64,000 nucleotides of DNA from Polynucleobacter sp. AP-Jannik-300A-C4 (GCF_018688335.1 NZ_CP061316.1:372001-436000); one strand, 5' to 3'; positions 42,808 through 52,199 are shown, counted from the first letter of the stretch. A program made the numbers and translations. Notes: generated from the sequence alone by a model not told the origin.

Positions 42808-43221
42808 ATGTCCGTTACAGCCCCATCAATGTCATTTGATGGGCTGCATTCTTTTCTTCAGAAAATTGATACCGCTGTAAGAGATCTGCGCACCGCCTTA
42901 GAGGCAAACGATATGGATCGACTGCCCAATGCTCTTGAATTGACTAATGCAGCCTTAGAGTCCATTAATGGCTATCCTGGTGGAGTAGAAAAACTTCGTG
43001 GGGATATCAATGAGTTCCCTGAGGGGCAAAAAGAGCGTTTATTAAGCTTACTCAATGAAACCTCTACCAATCATCAAATTAATGGCGATTTAATACGCCT
43101 CGCAATGCAGCGTAGTGCGGCAATGCAATCTTTTATTGCTCAACAAGCCCCGGGTGCCACCTATGGCAGCGATGGCGGTGTTCCTGGATCTGTGGGTGGA
43201 GTTCTGTCCCGCAAGGTTTAA
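42808..43221 (+). CDS. flgN: FlgN-like flagellar chaperone
   Basis: FlgN escorts the hook-filament junction proteins FlgK and FlgL to the export gate. This 137-residue helical protein follows flgM, as in most flagellar clusters. Its features are FDGLHSFLQKIDTAVRDLRTALEANDMDRLPNALELTNAALES and a variable C-terminal tail rich in Gly/Ala. The family is poorly conserved, so the assignment rests on position, length and helical nature. Confidence 0.75.
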   Translation: MSVTAPSMSFDGLHSFLQKIDTAVRDLRTALEANDMDRLPNALELTNAALESINGYPGGVEKLRGDINEFPEGQKERLLSLLNETSTNHQINGDLIRLAMQRSAAMQSFIAQQAPGATYGSDGGVPGSVGGVLSRKV

Positions 43222-43281
43222 GCTTTTCTGCTCCCATTTAGCCCCTCTGGGGGAATATCAGGACTACAGATATTTGTATAA

Positions 43282-43303
43282 TTGAAGCTTACCCAAGCTT
43301 CAA
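43282..43303. repeat. 9-bp perfect inverted repeat upstream of ycgR2
   Basis: TTGAAGCTT and AAGCTTCAA flank the loop ACCC, about 76 bases before the second ycgR-like gene and just after a TATAAT box. It may be an operator or part of the leader. Confidence 0.4.
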
Positions 43304-43378
43304 GTTTGAGTCAGCTTTTCTCTTTTTTAAATTGAAGAATGCACTCATGGCGGGAACGGGCAATTACAAATTCCAGCG

Positions 43379-44134
43379 ATGCCATTCAACATTTACCAAC
43401 CCGATGCCGGTCAGATTGATCCTAAATATAATTTGGACAGTCGATTTTTGTATAAAAATCTCGAGAAATTTTTCTCTCCGGGACCGGTTTCTGCGATCTT
43501 CAATACCAAGTCATCACAATTGCTGCCTGTCAGTGTAGATAGCCTAGAAGCCAAGACGGGTTTCAAATTCAAGGTAGAGGAAGCGCCCAAAAATGGGGTG
43601 CATTCCTTCCTGATGGATCCATGCATTTTTGTTGCTGGCTTGGATGTTGGTAAGTTGCAATTTTCAATGCAAGGATTGCGATTCTTAGATAGCGGGTTGC
43701 TAGCATGTGACATTCCCAGGGAAGTAGCTCTGATTCAGCGTCGAGAAGATTTTAGGGTTCCGGCCCCACCTGATAGGGCATTTAAGGCCTTAATTTATTT
43801 CAGTGTTGGCAAGGAAATGATTGCCGATATTGTGGATATTTCCGATAAGGGTATTCAATTTGATATTCGTCTTGGGGCTACGGAACTAGAGGTCGGAAAA
43901 GTTTGGAGTGGCTGCACCTTGGAGAGATTGCAAGCTCGCACTGCTAAGTTCGATCTCATTATTCGGAGCATTAGACCAAGCCTTCTGGAGGAGTCACGAG
44001 TCCGAGTGGGTTGTGAGCTTTACGAGCCAACCCGCTTAAATGAAAATGAATTTGTGAGCACCAGGACGGCCATTCAGAGCTCTAGGGTAAACAGGCGCAT
44101 TAATTACTGGTATCAGGAAGCTTCCTGGTGCTAA
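43379..44134 (+). CDS. ycgR: YcgR-like flagellar brake protein (PilZ domain), copy 2
   Basis: This c-di-GMP receptor of 251 residues has the same layout as copy 1 at 34994: a YcgR N-terminal domain and a PilZ domain with QRREDFR and DISDKGI. The C-terminal segment GCELYEPTRLNENEFVSTRTAIQSSRVNRRINYWYQEASWC is clearly homologous to copy 1. The two copies bracket flgAMN and the chemosensory-like genes. The two may bind different partners, but no evidence shows it. An ATG start is used. Confidence 0.87.
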   Translation: MPFNIYQPDAGQIDPKYNLDSRFLYKNLEKFFSPGPVSAIFNTKSSQLLPVSVDSLEAKTGFKFKVEEAPKNGVHSFLMDPCIFVAGLDVGKLQFSMQGLRFLDSGLLACDIPREVALIQRREDFRVPAPPDRAFKALIYFSVGKEMIADIVDISDKGIQFDIRLGATELEVGKVWSGCTLERLQARTAKFDLIIRSIRPSLLEESRVRVGCELYEPTRLNENEFVSTRTAIQSSRVNRRINYWYQEASWC

Positions 44135-44219
44135 TGTTGATGCCCCAATGTGGCGCAAGAAGAATTCATCGATAATTACTTATTCAATAAAATTAATGCC
44201 TTACTAGGAGTTAGAAATC

Positions 44220-44897
44220 ATGGGTTACGGAGCAATTGAACTAGGTCAATTGAATATGCAAAAAGGCAAGTTTGATGTTGCCTTTGATATTTTGTACGAC
44301 TGTGCGGTCAATGATCAGAACGATGACGCTGTTTTCTTAATGACCAAAATGGTGTTTGATGGCAATCTCTCGCCGGAGCATATTGAGAAATTCTACGAAC
44401 TCCAAAATGGTCACACCAGTCTAGGTAATGGTTATGCCCTGTTTAATGTGGGGCTGATGCACGAACGTGGTCTTGGAAAAGTTGCTCAGAACTATAAAAT
44501 TGCAGTTGATTACTATCAAAAAGCCATCAAAGAGGATGTTAAGGATGCTTACTGTAATTTGGGCAATATCCTGGCGCTGGGCCTGGGAATGGATCAAGGT
44601 GTGCCGCGAGATATAAATAATGGAATCAAGTTTTTAGCAAGGGGCGCTGAAGAGGGTAGTCGTCAATGTGCTTATACCTTGGGCTCGCTCTATGGCAAAG
44701 GTGAATTTATTCCGCAGGATCTTAAAAAAGCCTTTTACTACCTTTCCTTAGCAGCGCTTCAAGGTCATGATCAAGCAAAGCGGGTGCTGCATATTTTTGT
44801 TCATAGCCACAAAGAAGACTACGATGCAGAGATGTCGGCTGCTGAGTTACAGTTCGGTAAGATTGAGAATATGCGGCAGCTATATAAATGCCTATAA
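44220..44897 (+). CDS. Sel1-repeat protein 1
   Basis: This 225-residue soluble protein contains several Sel1-like (TPR-type) repeats, each with the pattern A-x-x-LG-x-x-Y-x-x-G: for example GYALFNVGLMHERGLGKVAQNYKIAVDYYQKAIKEDVKDAYCNLGNILALGLGMD, and AYTLGSLYGKGEFIPQDLKKAFYYLSLAALQGHDQAKRV. Sel1 proteins are adaptors that hold protein complexes. It has a close paralogue 127 bases downstream. Its position between ycgR2 and fliA suggests a flagellar or motility role, but that is inference. Confidence 0.85.
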   Translation: MGYGAIELGQLNMQKGKFDVAFDILYDCAVNDQNDDAVFLMTKMVFDGNLSPEHIEKFYELQNGHTSLGNGYALFNVGLMHERGLGKVAQNYKIAVDYYQKAIKEDVKDAYCNLGNILALGLGMDQGVPRDINNGIKFLARGAEEGSRQCAYTLGSLYGKGEFIPQDLKKAFYYLSLAALQGHDQAKRVLHIFVHSHKEDYDAEMSAAELQFGKIENMRQLYKCL

Positions 44898-44918
44898 GCT
44901 AATTTGGCTTTGAAAATA

Positions 44919-44956
44919 AAACCTCAAATGCCTAGTGCCTTTGAGGTTTTTTCTTT
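44919..44956 (+). terminator. Intrinsic terminator between the two Sel1 genes
   Basis: AAACCTCAAA and TTTGAGGTTT form a stem with an 11-base loop, followed by TTTCTTTTTT. Confidence 0.8.
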
Positions 44957-45024
44957 TTTGTGCTCAAACTGAAATCAAGCTTCATGTTCTAAAATAGACT
45001 CATCACTTAATCGATTGGTGTTTT

Positions 45025-45708
45025 ATGCAGTTTGATAATTCTCGTTTAGATATCGCCACCTTAAATCTCAGAAAAGGTAGGTATGATGCTGCGTTCGAGA
45101 TTTTTTATGACTTAGCGACAATCGATTTAGATCAAGAAGCGCAGTTTGCCCTAACCAAGATGTGTTTTGATGGTCATCTTGACCCAGAGCAAATTAATAA
45201 ACTTTTTACTTGGGTAAATTCCAATAGCAGTTTAGGTAATGGTTATGCCCACTTCAATGTGGGCCTCATGCATGAGCGCGGTATGGGAGAAATCAAGCAA
45301 GACTATAAGACTGCCATTGAGTATTACGAGAAGGCTATCAAGGAAGAGGTGCATGATGCCTACTGTAATCTTGGAAATATCTATGCTTTAGGCCTAGGTG
45401 AAGAGCAAGGTGTTCCTAGGGATGTTCGCAAGGGTATTGCATATTTAGCCAAGGGCGCTGAAGAGGGGAGCCGTCAGTCTGCCTATACCTTGGGCTGTTT
45501 ATATGAAAAAGGGGAATATATTCCTCAGGATCATAAAAAGGCTTGCTATTACTTGGTGCTAGCAACTCTTCAAAAACATGATCAAGCCCATCGAGTGCTC
45601 ATTATGTTTCAGCATGCCAACAAAGGTAATTACGATAAAGAATTTGATGCTGCGGAAGCGCAGTTTGGAAAAATTCAGAACATGCGCACGCTATATAGGT
45701 CTCTGTAA
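45025..45708 (+). CDS. Sel1-repeat protein 2
   Basis: This 227-residue protein is clearly homologous to the Sel1 protein at 44220. The shared pattern includes GNGYAHFNVGLMHERGMGEIKQDYKTAIEYYEKAIKEEVHDAYCNLGNIYALGLGEEQGVPRD and a matching C-terminal AAEAQFGKIQNMRTLYRSL. The pair arose by tandem duplication; a terminator separates them, so each has its own promoter. The gene converges with fliA. Adaptor function is inferred from the fold. Confidence 0.85.
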   Translation: MQFDNSRLDIATLNLRKGRYDAAFEIFYDLATIDLDQEAQFALTKMCFDGHLDPEQINKLFTWVNSNSSLGNGYAHFNVGLMHERGMGEIKQDYKTAIEYYEKAIKEEVHDAYCNLGNIYALGLGEEQGVPRDVRKGIAYLAKGAEEGSRQSAYTLGCLYEKGEYIPQDHKKACYYLVLATLQKHDQAHRVLIMFQHANKGNYDKEFDAAEAQFGKIQNMRTLYRSL

Positions 45709-45738
45709 CTGAGAGCAGTAGTCGTACGGTGCTAGTGA

Positions 45739-46428
45739 TTAGACTTTCAGTTTGGCTCTAATCCGAATCATTCCCTGAGTATGAATTTGGCTAATACGGC
45801 CTGGGGTGATGTTCATCACTTGGGCAATTTCTCGATAAGACAAGTCTTCCTGGTAATGCAGTGCAAATACCAGTTTTTCATTTTCAGGTAATCCCTCAAG
45901 AATAGTTGCTATGCGATCTGCCAACTGACTCATCGCAACTGCTCTCATCGGGTCTGAATCATCGGCATCAGAAGGTAGTAAATCATCTGATAAATCATCA
46001 AGTGGCATCAAGTGCACCATATTGGCCATGATGGCATGGTAGGCCTCAATGGTGATTTCTGCGCTACTGGCAATTTCTTTTTCAGATGGGTGACGCCCTA
46101 AGTTTTGCTCCAGCTTGCGGGTGACTTTTTCAAGCCCTACGAGCTCATCGCGCTGATTACGCGGAAGAATGTCATTTTTACGGCAAGAATCATAGATAGC
46201 ACCTCGAATACGAGTTCTTGCATAAGCTTCAAAAGCTAAGTTAGCCTGAGGCTCGTAGCGGGTTAGGGCATCGAGGAGACCAGTTAGACCTTCTTGGATA
46301 AGATCATCTACTTCCACATTAGGCGGCAGTCTTGAGCAAATTTGATGAGCAATCCGCTTGACTAGCGGTAAGTGCTCTTCAATGGCTTGATTGATATCAA
46401 TTGACTGGGAATAAGTGGATGGCTTCAA
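45739..46428 (-). CDS. fliA: FliA, sigma-28 (flagellar sigma factor)
   Basis: This sigma factor of 229 residues drives late flagellar genes. Region 2 is seen in HLPLVKRIAHQICSRLPPNVEVDDLIQEGLTGLLDALTRYEP and FEAYARTRIRGAIYDSCR; region 4 is in LPENEKLVFALHYQEDLSYREIAQVMNITPGRISQIHTQGM. It is the last gene of the flhA-flhF-flhG-fliA unit on the minus strand. Its anti-sigma factor FlgM is encoded 3 kb away on the other strand. Sigma-28-like sites occur before flaG1 and fliC. Confidence 0.95.
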   Translation of the reverse strand: MKPSTYSQSIDINQAIEEHLPLVKRIAHQICSRLPPNVEVDDLIQEGLTGLLDALTRYEPQANLAFEAYARTRIRGAIYDSCRKNDILPRNQRDELVGLEKVTRKLEQNLGRHPSEKEIASSAEITIEAYHAIMANMVHLMPLDDLSDDLLPSDADDSDPMRAVAMSQLADRIATILEGLPENEKLVFALHYQEDLSYREIAQVMNITPGRISQIHTQGMIRIRAKLKV

Positions 46429-46467
46429 TCACAACTCGTTTATTGGGAATGCTTAATTTTATGCGAC

Positions 46468-47283
46468 TTAGCTCGTAATCTTTGCGGAAATCGCCTTGAA
46501 GAATCCCATAGGCATCACAAATTCATGTGTCTCGCCTTTGCTGACTGGGTTCCAAGTCAAATCATCAGGGTCTAGCTCAACGCGTTCGGCAGTTAAAGCT
46601 TTGATCCATCCAATGAAATCTAAGGGCTGCTCGAGTGCAGAAACGGATGCGTTGTGGAGTTTTTCAAAGGCCTGAGCACCAGCAGCTTCATCTTCACCGC
46701 CCACAATCAATACTGAGAGCGGCTCATCAATTTGCAAAATTGCCATTTGACGAATCATCACCATGGCCTTTTTGAGGGAATCTTGATCGCTTGCGGTTAC
46801 TAATATGCGTTTGATATTACTGCCGTAGTAGGCAACGATATTTGCCTGAGGATCAATTGTCGGAAAAACGATGTAGTCGATATCAATTTCATGATTAACT
46901 AAGCGTTGATCCAGCTGAGGATATTTAGCAAAACGATGGGCGATCTCTGGGCGCAATTTAACGCTCGTGGCATACCAAAAATTCTCTTCAATGGCTTTAA
47001 TGCTTCTTGCCAAATTGATGGAGCTAGTAAACACTTGTCCTAAGTCATAGCGGACTGGGTATAAAAACCCGGACATTGTTTTGCGATCTGATAAAGCAAT
47101 CTCATCAATCAGAAGTACCCTGTGACCCAACTGCTTAATACTATGCGCTGTGCCATGACCCAAGTGAATAGTGGAGTCTGGATCGAGCGTACTGGCAATA
47201 CAAATGACCCTCGATAACTCAGCGCCAAAGATATTGCGTAAACCCGCAGCTTGATCCACGCTACCTGTAGTTGTTGTACTCAT
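46468..47283 (-). CDS. flhG: FlhG-like protein with degenerate P-loop
   Basis: FlhG (FleN/MinD-like) limits flagellar number with FlhF. This 271-residue protein keeps the N-terminal DQAxxLR motif (VDQAAGLRNIF), which stimulates the FlhF GTPase. At the Walker A place it reads STLDPDSTIHLGHG instead of GKGGVGKT, so neither signature lysine is present; the Walker B aspartate pattern is altered too (LLIDEI for LLDAD). ATP binding is therefore unlikely. Position between flhF and fliA supports the identity. The start overlaps the flhF stop by four bases. Confidence 0.8.
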   Translation of the reverse strand: MSTTTTGSVDQAAGLRNIFGAELSRVICIASTLDPDSTIHLGHGTAHSIKQLGHRVLLIDEIALSDRKTMSGFLYPVRYDLGQVFTSSINLARSIKAIEENFWYATSVKLRPEIAHRFAKYPQLDQRLVNHEIDIDYIVFPTIDPQANIVAYYGSNIKRILVTASDQDSLKKAMVMIRQMAILQIDEPLSVLIVGGEDEAAGAQAFEKLHNASVSALEQPLDFIGWIKALTAERVELDPDDLTWNPVSKGETHEFVMPMGFFKAISAKITS

Positions 47284-48914
47284 TGATTGACTTTGCGAAT
47301 CCAGTCACCCAGGTGGTCTGAAAGAAGAGCGGGTACCTGTTCATCAGTAATCGAGAAGGTTTCTGAGAAAGCACGCATTGCCATCGCACGGTGACTCAAG
47401 TAATTAATATCGGGCTGACTGAGATCTTCGGGAACGCGTTGACCATTAGAGACAAACATGACTGATAAATCATGACGAATCACGCTATCAATCACTGGTG
47501 CAAGATGGGCTGCCTCATCAATCTTGGTGATGATGACAGAATCCAGTTTTTCACCATTGGCATTTTGCATAGCCTGGTTGTGCAAGCTGATCACTTCTTC
47601 TTGGGTGCGTAGATCGGTAGTAGAGCTCATGACTAAAATGCGACGTGCCTTGTTAGAGCCATGCTCTAGTAATTGAGATTGCTCAACCATGAGCGTATCG
47701 CGTTGGCTCACACCGGCGGTATCTAGCAGGACAATCTTGCGATTAGAGAAGTCCTTAATCTTTGCAGCTAAATCTTCGCTATCTCGTACAGCTGTGACTG
47801 AAAGCCCCAGGATTTTTGCAAATGTTTTGAGTTGCTCTTGAGCGCCGATACGATAGGTGTCGGTGGTAAGAAGAGCAACTTGGTTGCGGCCATAGCGCAA
47901 TACACAGCGTGCAGCAATTTTGGCAACAGTTGTTGTTTTGCCAACCCCGGTAGGTCCAATAAAGGCAAAGACGCCGCCACGATCAAAGATGTCAAAGGCA
48001 TGCGATGTCTTGATCATGCATTTCACTTGCTCACGAGCATTTTTTAGCAATGCTGGCAAACTCAAGTCCTGAGGCAAGTTACGTGCAATCTCGGCGCATA
48101 GCTTGGGAGAGAATCCGCTATTGAGAAGGTGTTTCACGATCTCGGTAACGTGGGTATTTTCCTGTTGGATATTTCCCCAGAAATTACCGGCAACATGCGA
48201 TTGCAGTAAATATTTAACTTCACTGATCTCAGAAAGCAGCTTTTCTACTTTAGGTGAACTACCTGATTCAAATATATTGGAGACTGCTGGGGCGGCATTT
48301 ACTGCAGGTGCAGCGGCCGCAGCAGGCGCATTTGCTTTTTGTAATCCGGCTTCCGAGATGCGATGCGCCTGAGCCGCATTGAGAGCTGAAACTCTAGCTG
48401 CATTGAGAGCTGCAACATCTTGCGCTGCTTTTGCATTGGCAGCAGCAGAGGCATTAAATATCGCGTCATTATTGGACGGATTGATTACGCTGCTATCACT
48501 GCGCTGAATACGTTCAGCATTGTTAAAGGAAGTTGGTAAAAATGCTTCTGCACCAGGAGCTCTGACAGAGCGACCCGCTCTAGCTGGGTTGCGTCTTAAG
48601 CTACCCGCAGGAATTTCGCCATATGGTTTTGGCGCGGGGGCTTGGGCGCGACGCGCAATAGCGTTTTCAAACTTGTCTGACAGACCAGATTGAGCCATCG
48701 ATCTTTCTGAAAAAGGGCTGGCTTCACTGCTAAGGGCATCGAGCGATTCGGAGCGTGTGGATAGATTGGCTAAATCTTGTGAAGTAATGGCAATAATTTC
48801 TACGCCTTGGTCGGTGTCTTTAGTGGAGAGCACCATAGCGTCAGAACCCAATTCTGTACGAATCAGCTTTAACGCATCAGCGGTATTGGCTGCAATAAAT
48901 TTTTGGGGGCCCAT
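47280..48914 (-). CDS. flhF: FlhF, flagellar SRP-family GTPase
   Basis: FlhF places the flagellum at the pole. This 544-residue protein has the N-terminal B region (residues 1-60, PQKFIAANTADALKLIRTELGSDAMVLSTKDTDQG), a long Ala/Ser-rich linker, an N-domain helical part, and the SRP GTPase domain: G1 GPTGVGKTTTVAK, TTDTYRIGAQEQL, G3 DTAG and G4 TKID. All G motifs are intact. It is translated with flhG by an ATGA overlap and lies between flhA and flhG. Confidence 0.93.
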   Translation of the reverse strand: MGPQKFIAANTADALKLIRTELGSDAMVLSTKDTDQGVEIIAITSQDLANLSTRSESLDALSSEASPFSERSMAQSGLSDKFENAIARRAQAPAPKPYGEIPAGSLRRNPARAGRSVRAPGAEAFLPTSFNNAERIQRSDSSVINPSNNDAIFNASAAANAKAAQDVAALNAARVSALNAAQAHRISEAGLQKANAPAAAAAPAVNAAPAVSNIFESGSSPKVEKLLSEISEVKYLLQSHVAGNFWGNIQQENTHVTEIVKHLLNSGFSPKLCAEIARNLPQDLSLPALLKNAREQVKCMIKTSHAFDIFDRGGVFAFIGPTGVGKTTTVAKIAARCVLRYGRNQVALLTTDTYRIGAQEQLKTFAKILGLSVTAVRDSEDLAAKIKDFSNRKIVLLDTAGVSQRDTLMVEQSQLLEHGSNKARRILVMSSTTDLRTQEEVISLHNQAMQNANGEKLDSVIITKIDEAAHLAPVIDSVIRHDLSVMFVSNGQRVPEDLSQPDINYLSHRAMAMRAFSETFSITDEQVPALLSDHLGDWIRKVNQ

Positions 48915-48950
48915 GCTTAAACTCCGGAGTAGATCTCTTTAATAGTGATT

Positions 48951-51041
48951 TTAGGGGTTTTTGCCCGTTTGGGAACAAAGAACCTTGAAGAAAGCCAGAT
49001 TGGAGGTTGGTGGTAGCTCACTTAATGCCAATACCACCGCCTGAGGGCAGACCCTGCGAGCAATTCTGGAGATGGTGGTTCTAGTCCGTGTGCCACTGAC
49101 AATGACTGGCGGCAGGTTTTGGTTTTCCATCTCCTGAACACCCCTGATAACCTCTTCCCCAAACATGCGGGCTAAAGAGGGCTCAATCAGCCCATCCGGA
49201 GCAATGGCTCCAGCACCAATCGATTGCTCAATGAGGCGCTCAAACTCTGGCTGAATTCCCAATACTTGATAGTTATTGCCATCACCTAAAACATCTTGAA
49301 CGATCGTGCGACGCAGTGCATAACGAATATGCGGCAAGATCTCTAAAGGATCATTGAGTTTGCCCGCATATTCACTAGAGATTTCCAAAATGGTGCGCAG
49401 ATCTTTGATGGGAACATTTTCTTCCAGCAGTAATTGCAAGATGCGCTGCAGCTGCGCCACGGTAACAATTTTCGGTATGACATCCTCAACCAATTTCGGG
49501 TAACTCATCTTGAAGTGATCAAGCAGGTCTTGGGTTTCTTGTCGACCTAATAGCTCGGCAGCATGCTGATGAATGAGGTGATCTAAATGCGTAGTGATGA
49601 CTACTGCAGGTTCAACGACGGTATAGCCTTTAGCAATGGCTTCATCGCGCATGGTGCGCTCAATCCAAACAGCAGGCATACCAAAGGTTGGATCTTTCAC
49701 TTCGATGCCCGGAATTTTATCGGTACCACTTTGTTGAATCGCTAATAGGCGATCTGGCAAGCACTGTCCTCGTCCAATCTCAGCACCGTAAAGCAAAATA
49801 CGATAAGTCTCAGCACTCAGTTGCAAGTTGTCCCTAATATGTACAGACGGAATTAAAAATCCTACTTGAGTAACGAATTTTCGGCGAATCGCTTTAATGC
49901 GTTTAATGAGATCACTCTCATCACCTTTGTCTACCAATGGAATGAGGCGATACGCTAATTCAAGGCAGAGTGGCTCAACGATTGGAACATCTTTCCACTC
50001 TAGCTCCTCATTAACAACTGGCTGAGCCAAAGCTACTTTAGTTGCTGCAGCCTCTCTCTTAATGCGTTGGTGGGTTAAATAAGCAAGACCACCAAAAAGG
50101 GCAGCAAAGCCTAAGAAGATGACATGGGGCATACCAGGCAAGATGCCCAAGATGCCGAGCACTCCAGCTACAACGCCCAGTGCATTACTGTTCGCTTCAA
50201 ACTGCTTGGAGACCTGACCGGAAAAATCATCCTCGGTGGCAACGCGGGTTACCAAGATACCGGCCGCAGTAGAAATAACGAGCGCTGGAATCTGCGCAAC
50301 TAAGCCATCACCAATTGTCAGTGATGCAAAAGTGGAAAGCGCCTTGCCAAAATCCATGCCATGTTGCAGGACGCCAATCATCACACCACCGATGAGATTG
50401 ATTACCAAAATCATGATGCCGGCCATCGCATCGCCACGCACGAACTTGGACGCACCGTCCATGGAACCAAAGAAGTCTGCTTCTTGCGCTACATCAGCGC
50501 GTCGTGATTTTGCTTCTTCTTGCTGAATAAGACCAGCATTGAGATCAGCGTCAATCGCCATCTGTTTACCAGGCATGGAGTCCAAAGCAAAGCGAGCAGA
50601 GACTTCCGCTACGCGGCCGGAACCTTTGGTGATCACCACAAAGTTAATGATCGTGATCACAATAAAGATCACGATACCCACCGCAAAGTTACCGCCAATC
50701 AAGAAAACACCAAAGGCCTCAATCACCTTACCGGCAGCATCCGTTCCTTTGTAACCGTCCATCAACACAATACGAGTCGAAGCGACGTTAAGGGACAGGC
50801 GAAGTAGGGTGGTTAACAGTAATACCGTTGGGAAGGCAACGAAATCTTTAAAACTCTTGATATTGATCGCTGTAAATAGAACGATGATGGACAGCGCAAT
50901 ATTGAAGGTAAAGAGCACATCGAGAATGATGGCTGGCAAGGGCACCAGCATCATGATCAGTACTAAAAGTACCAAAATCGGGATGGCGCCTTGTGCCGAT
51001 GGGCTCGGCAACTTTGAGGTGTCAAAACCCAATATTTTCAT
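48951..51041 (-). CDS. flhA: FlhA, flagellar export gate protein
   Basis: FlhA is the large membrane component of the flagellar type III export gate. This 696-residue protein has seven or eight N-terminal hydrophobic segments (residues 1-320), the FHIPEP-like signature region (SARFALDSMPGKQMAIDADLNAGLI), and a soluble C-terminal domain with PIVEPLCLELAYRLIPL. It is the first gene of the minus-strand flhA-flhF-flhG-fliA unit. flhB is not next to it in this window. Confidence 0.95.
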   Translation of the reverse strand: MKILGFDTSKLPSPSAQGAIPILVLLVLIMMLVPLPAIILDVLFTFNIALSIIVLFTAINIKSFKDFVAFPTVLLLTTLLRLSLNVASTRIVLMDGYKGTDAAGKVIEAFGVFLIGGNFAVGIVIFIVITIINFVVITKGSGRVAEVSARFALDSMPGKQMAIDADLNAGLIQQEEAKSRRADVAQEADFFGSMDGASKFVRGDAMAGIMILVINLIGGVMIGVLQHGMDFGKALSTFASLTIGDGLVAQIPALVISTAAGILVTRVATEDDFSGQVSKQFEANSNALGVVAGVLGILGILPGMPHVIFLGFAALFGGLAYLTHQRIKREAAATKVALAQPVVNEELEWKDVPIVEPLCLELAYRLIPLVDKGDESDLIKRIKAIRRKFVTQVGFLIPSVHIRDNLQLSAETYRILLYGAEIGRGQCLPDRLLAIQQSGTDKIPGIEVKDPTFGMPAVWIERTMRDEAIAKGYTVVEPAVVITTHLDHLIHQHAAELLGRQETQDLLDHFKMSYPKLVEDVIPKIVTVAQLQRILQLLLEENVPIKDLRTILEISSEYAGKLNDPLEILPHIRYALRRTIVQDVLGDGNNYQVLGIQPEFERLIEQSIGAGAIAPDGLIEPSLARMFGEEVIRGVQEMENQNLPPVIVSGTRTRTTISRIARRVCPQAVVLALSELPPTSNLAFFKVLCSQTGKNP

Positions 51042-51488
51042 GCGATAGGTCTATTGCCTGATAAATGATTAAAAATTGCCAAAAAACTGCACTAAATCAG
51101 TAGGCGCTAACCTATATATAGTGTTTAGCACCCCAATAGACCCTAAATATACTGTATTTCAGGGGAAAAAACATTAAAAATGGCAATAATTGCCGCATTT
51201 TTTAGACAAAAATTGCCTCTCAAAAAATAGCGTTGGTGGGCTAGAGCTTATAAGTTGAATTTTAATCAATTAAGGCTCATATTTCGACATTATAAATATA
51301 TAAGTATTTGATTTATATGGGAATATTTTTTATTTCAGAATAATTGATAAAAAGAGCTAAACACTCTCGGAATAATTGCCGTATAAGACGATAGGGAGTC
51401 ACCCCTTCTTTATCTAAAAAGATTGAGTGATTTATGGTCAATGCTTTCTAAAGATGTTAATTTCGCAAGAGGATGAGTTAGAAAAATC
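51042..51488. other. AT-rich intergenic region between flhA and flaG1
   Basis: This 447-base region separates divergent flhA and flaG1. It holds the sigma-28-like site at 51358-51386 facing flaG1. No gene is seen, and no clear minus-strand promoter for flhA. A short palindrome, GGCAAT-A-ATTGCC, lies at about 51183. Confidence 0.6.
51358..51386 (+). promoter_or_regulatory. Sigma-28-like promoter for flaG1
   Basis: TAAA is followed after 16 bases by GCCGTATAA. The enterobacterial sigma-28 consensus is TAAA-N15-GCCGATAA. The same spacing is found upstream of fliC. Confidence 0.6.
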
Positions 51489-51908
51489 ATGTCAGGTGTA
51501 GTTTTTTCAACAGGAAATGTGGCGAGCACACAGTATGCAAATGTGTCGCAGGGTACAAGCACGCCTGTAGATGCTGCTCCAATAAAGATTGCTACTCCTG
51601 CTGTTCCAAGCGATGCGGAAATAGTTTCCAAGGTAGCTAGCACTGAAATAAAACCTTCTAATGTTGCTGAAACAGCCCAAGCATCCAGAGTTGCAATTGA
51701 TAGAGCAGCTGAACAAATCCAAAGCTTTGTTCAATCTATGGGGAGAGATCTGAGGTTTTCAATCGATAGTGCAACTGGATATCATATTGTAACAGTTACC
51801 AACCCCCAAACTGGAGAAGTGGTGCGTCAAATGCCATCCCCGGAATTGCTAAAAATTGCACAAAGCTTACCGCAATATAAGAGCGGCCTGGTAAATCAAA
51901 AAGCTTAA
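51489..51908 (+). CDS. flaG: FlaG family protein, copy 1
   Basis: FlaG proteins are small flagellar proteins thought to affect filament length. This copy has 139 residues with a variable N-terminal half (SGVVFSTGNVASTQ) and a conserved C-terminal half (RAAEQIQSFVQSMGRDLRFSIDSATGYHIVTVTNPQTGEVVRQMPSPELLKIAQSL). The C-terminal half is nearly the same as in copy 2 at 56890. It has a sigma-28-like promoter but no flagellin gene directly before it. A methyltransferase follows 290 bases downstream. Confidence 0.88.
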   Translation: MSGVVFSTGNVASTQYANVSQGTSTPVDAAPIKIATPAVPSDAEIVSKVASTEIKPSNVAETAQASRVAIDRAAEQIQSFVQSMGRDLRFSIDSATGYHIVTVTNPQTGEVVRQMPSPELLKIAQSLPQYKSGLVNQKA

Positions 51909-52199
51909 AACTAAAGCCTGATTAAAGGATTTGGCTTCCGGCTAGAGGGCTTATCAGGTATAGGTTGTAGCTTTACTCATCCACAATTCTTGTGCTTAAT
52001 CGAACTCTAAGATTTAATTCTCAATTCCATCATTGAGGTGAACTAAAGTATTCGCTAGCTCTCCATAAATAGAGGCTAAAGAGAGGAGTCGTACATTTAC
52101 GATGTGATACAAATTCAAGCGAAAAGCAACATGCTTTTAGCGGTTAATCAAAACACTGGAGTAGACTTAAAGTTTTAAGTATTGAAATAAAGGGTGGGG

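Noticed and set aside
51170..51195. Sigma-54-like TGGCA...TTGC near flaG1
   Set aside because: The GG to GC spacing is eight bases rather than ten; it is better read as a short palindrome.
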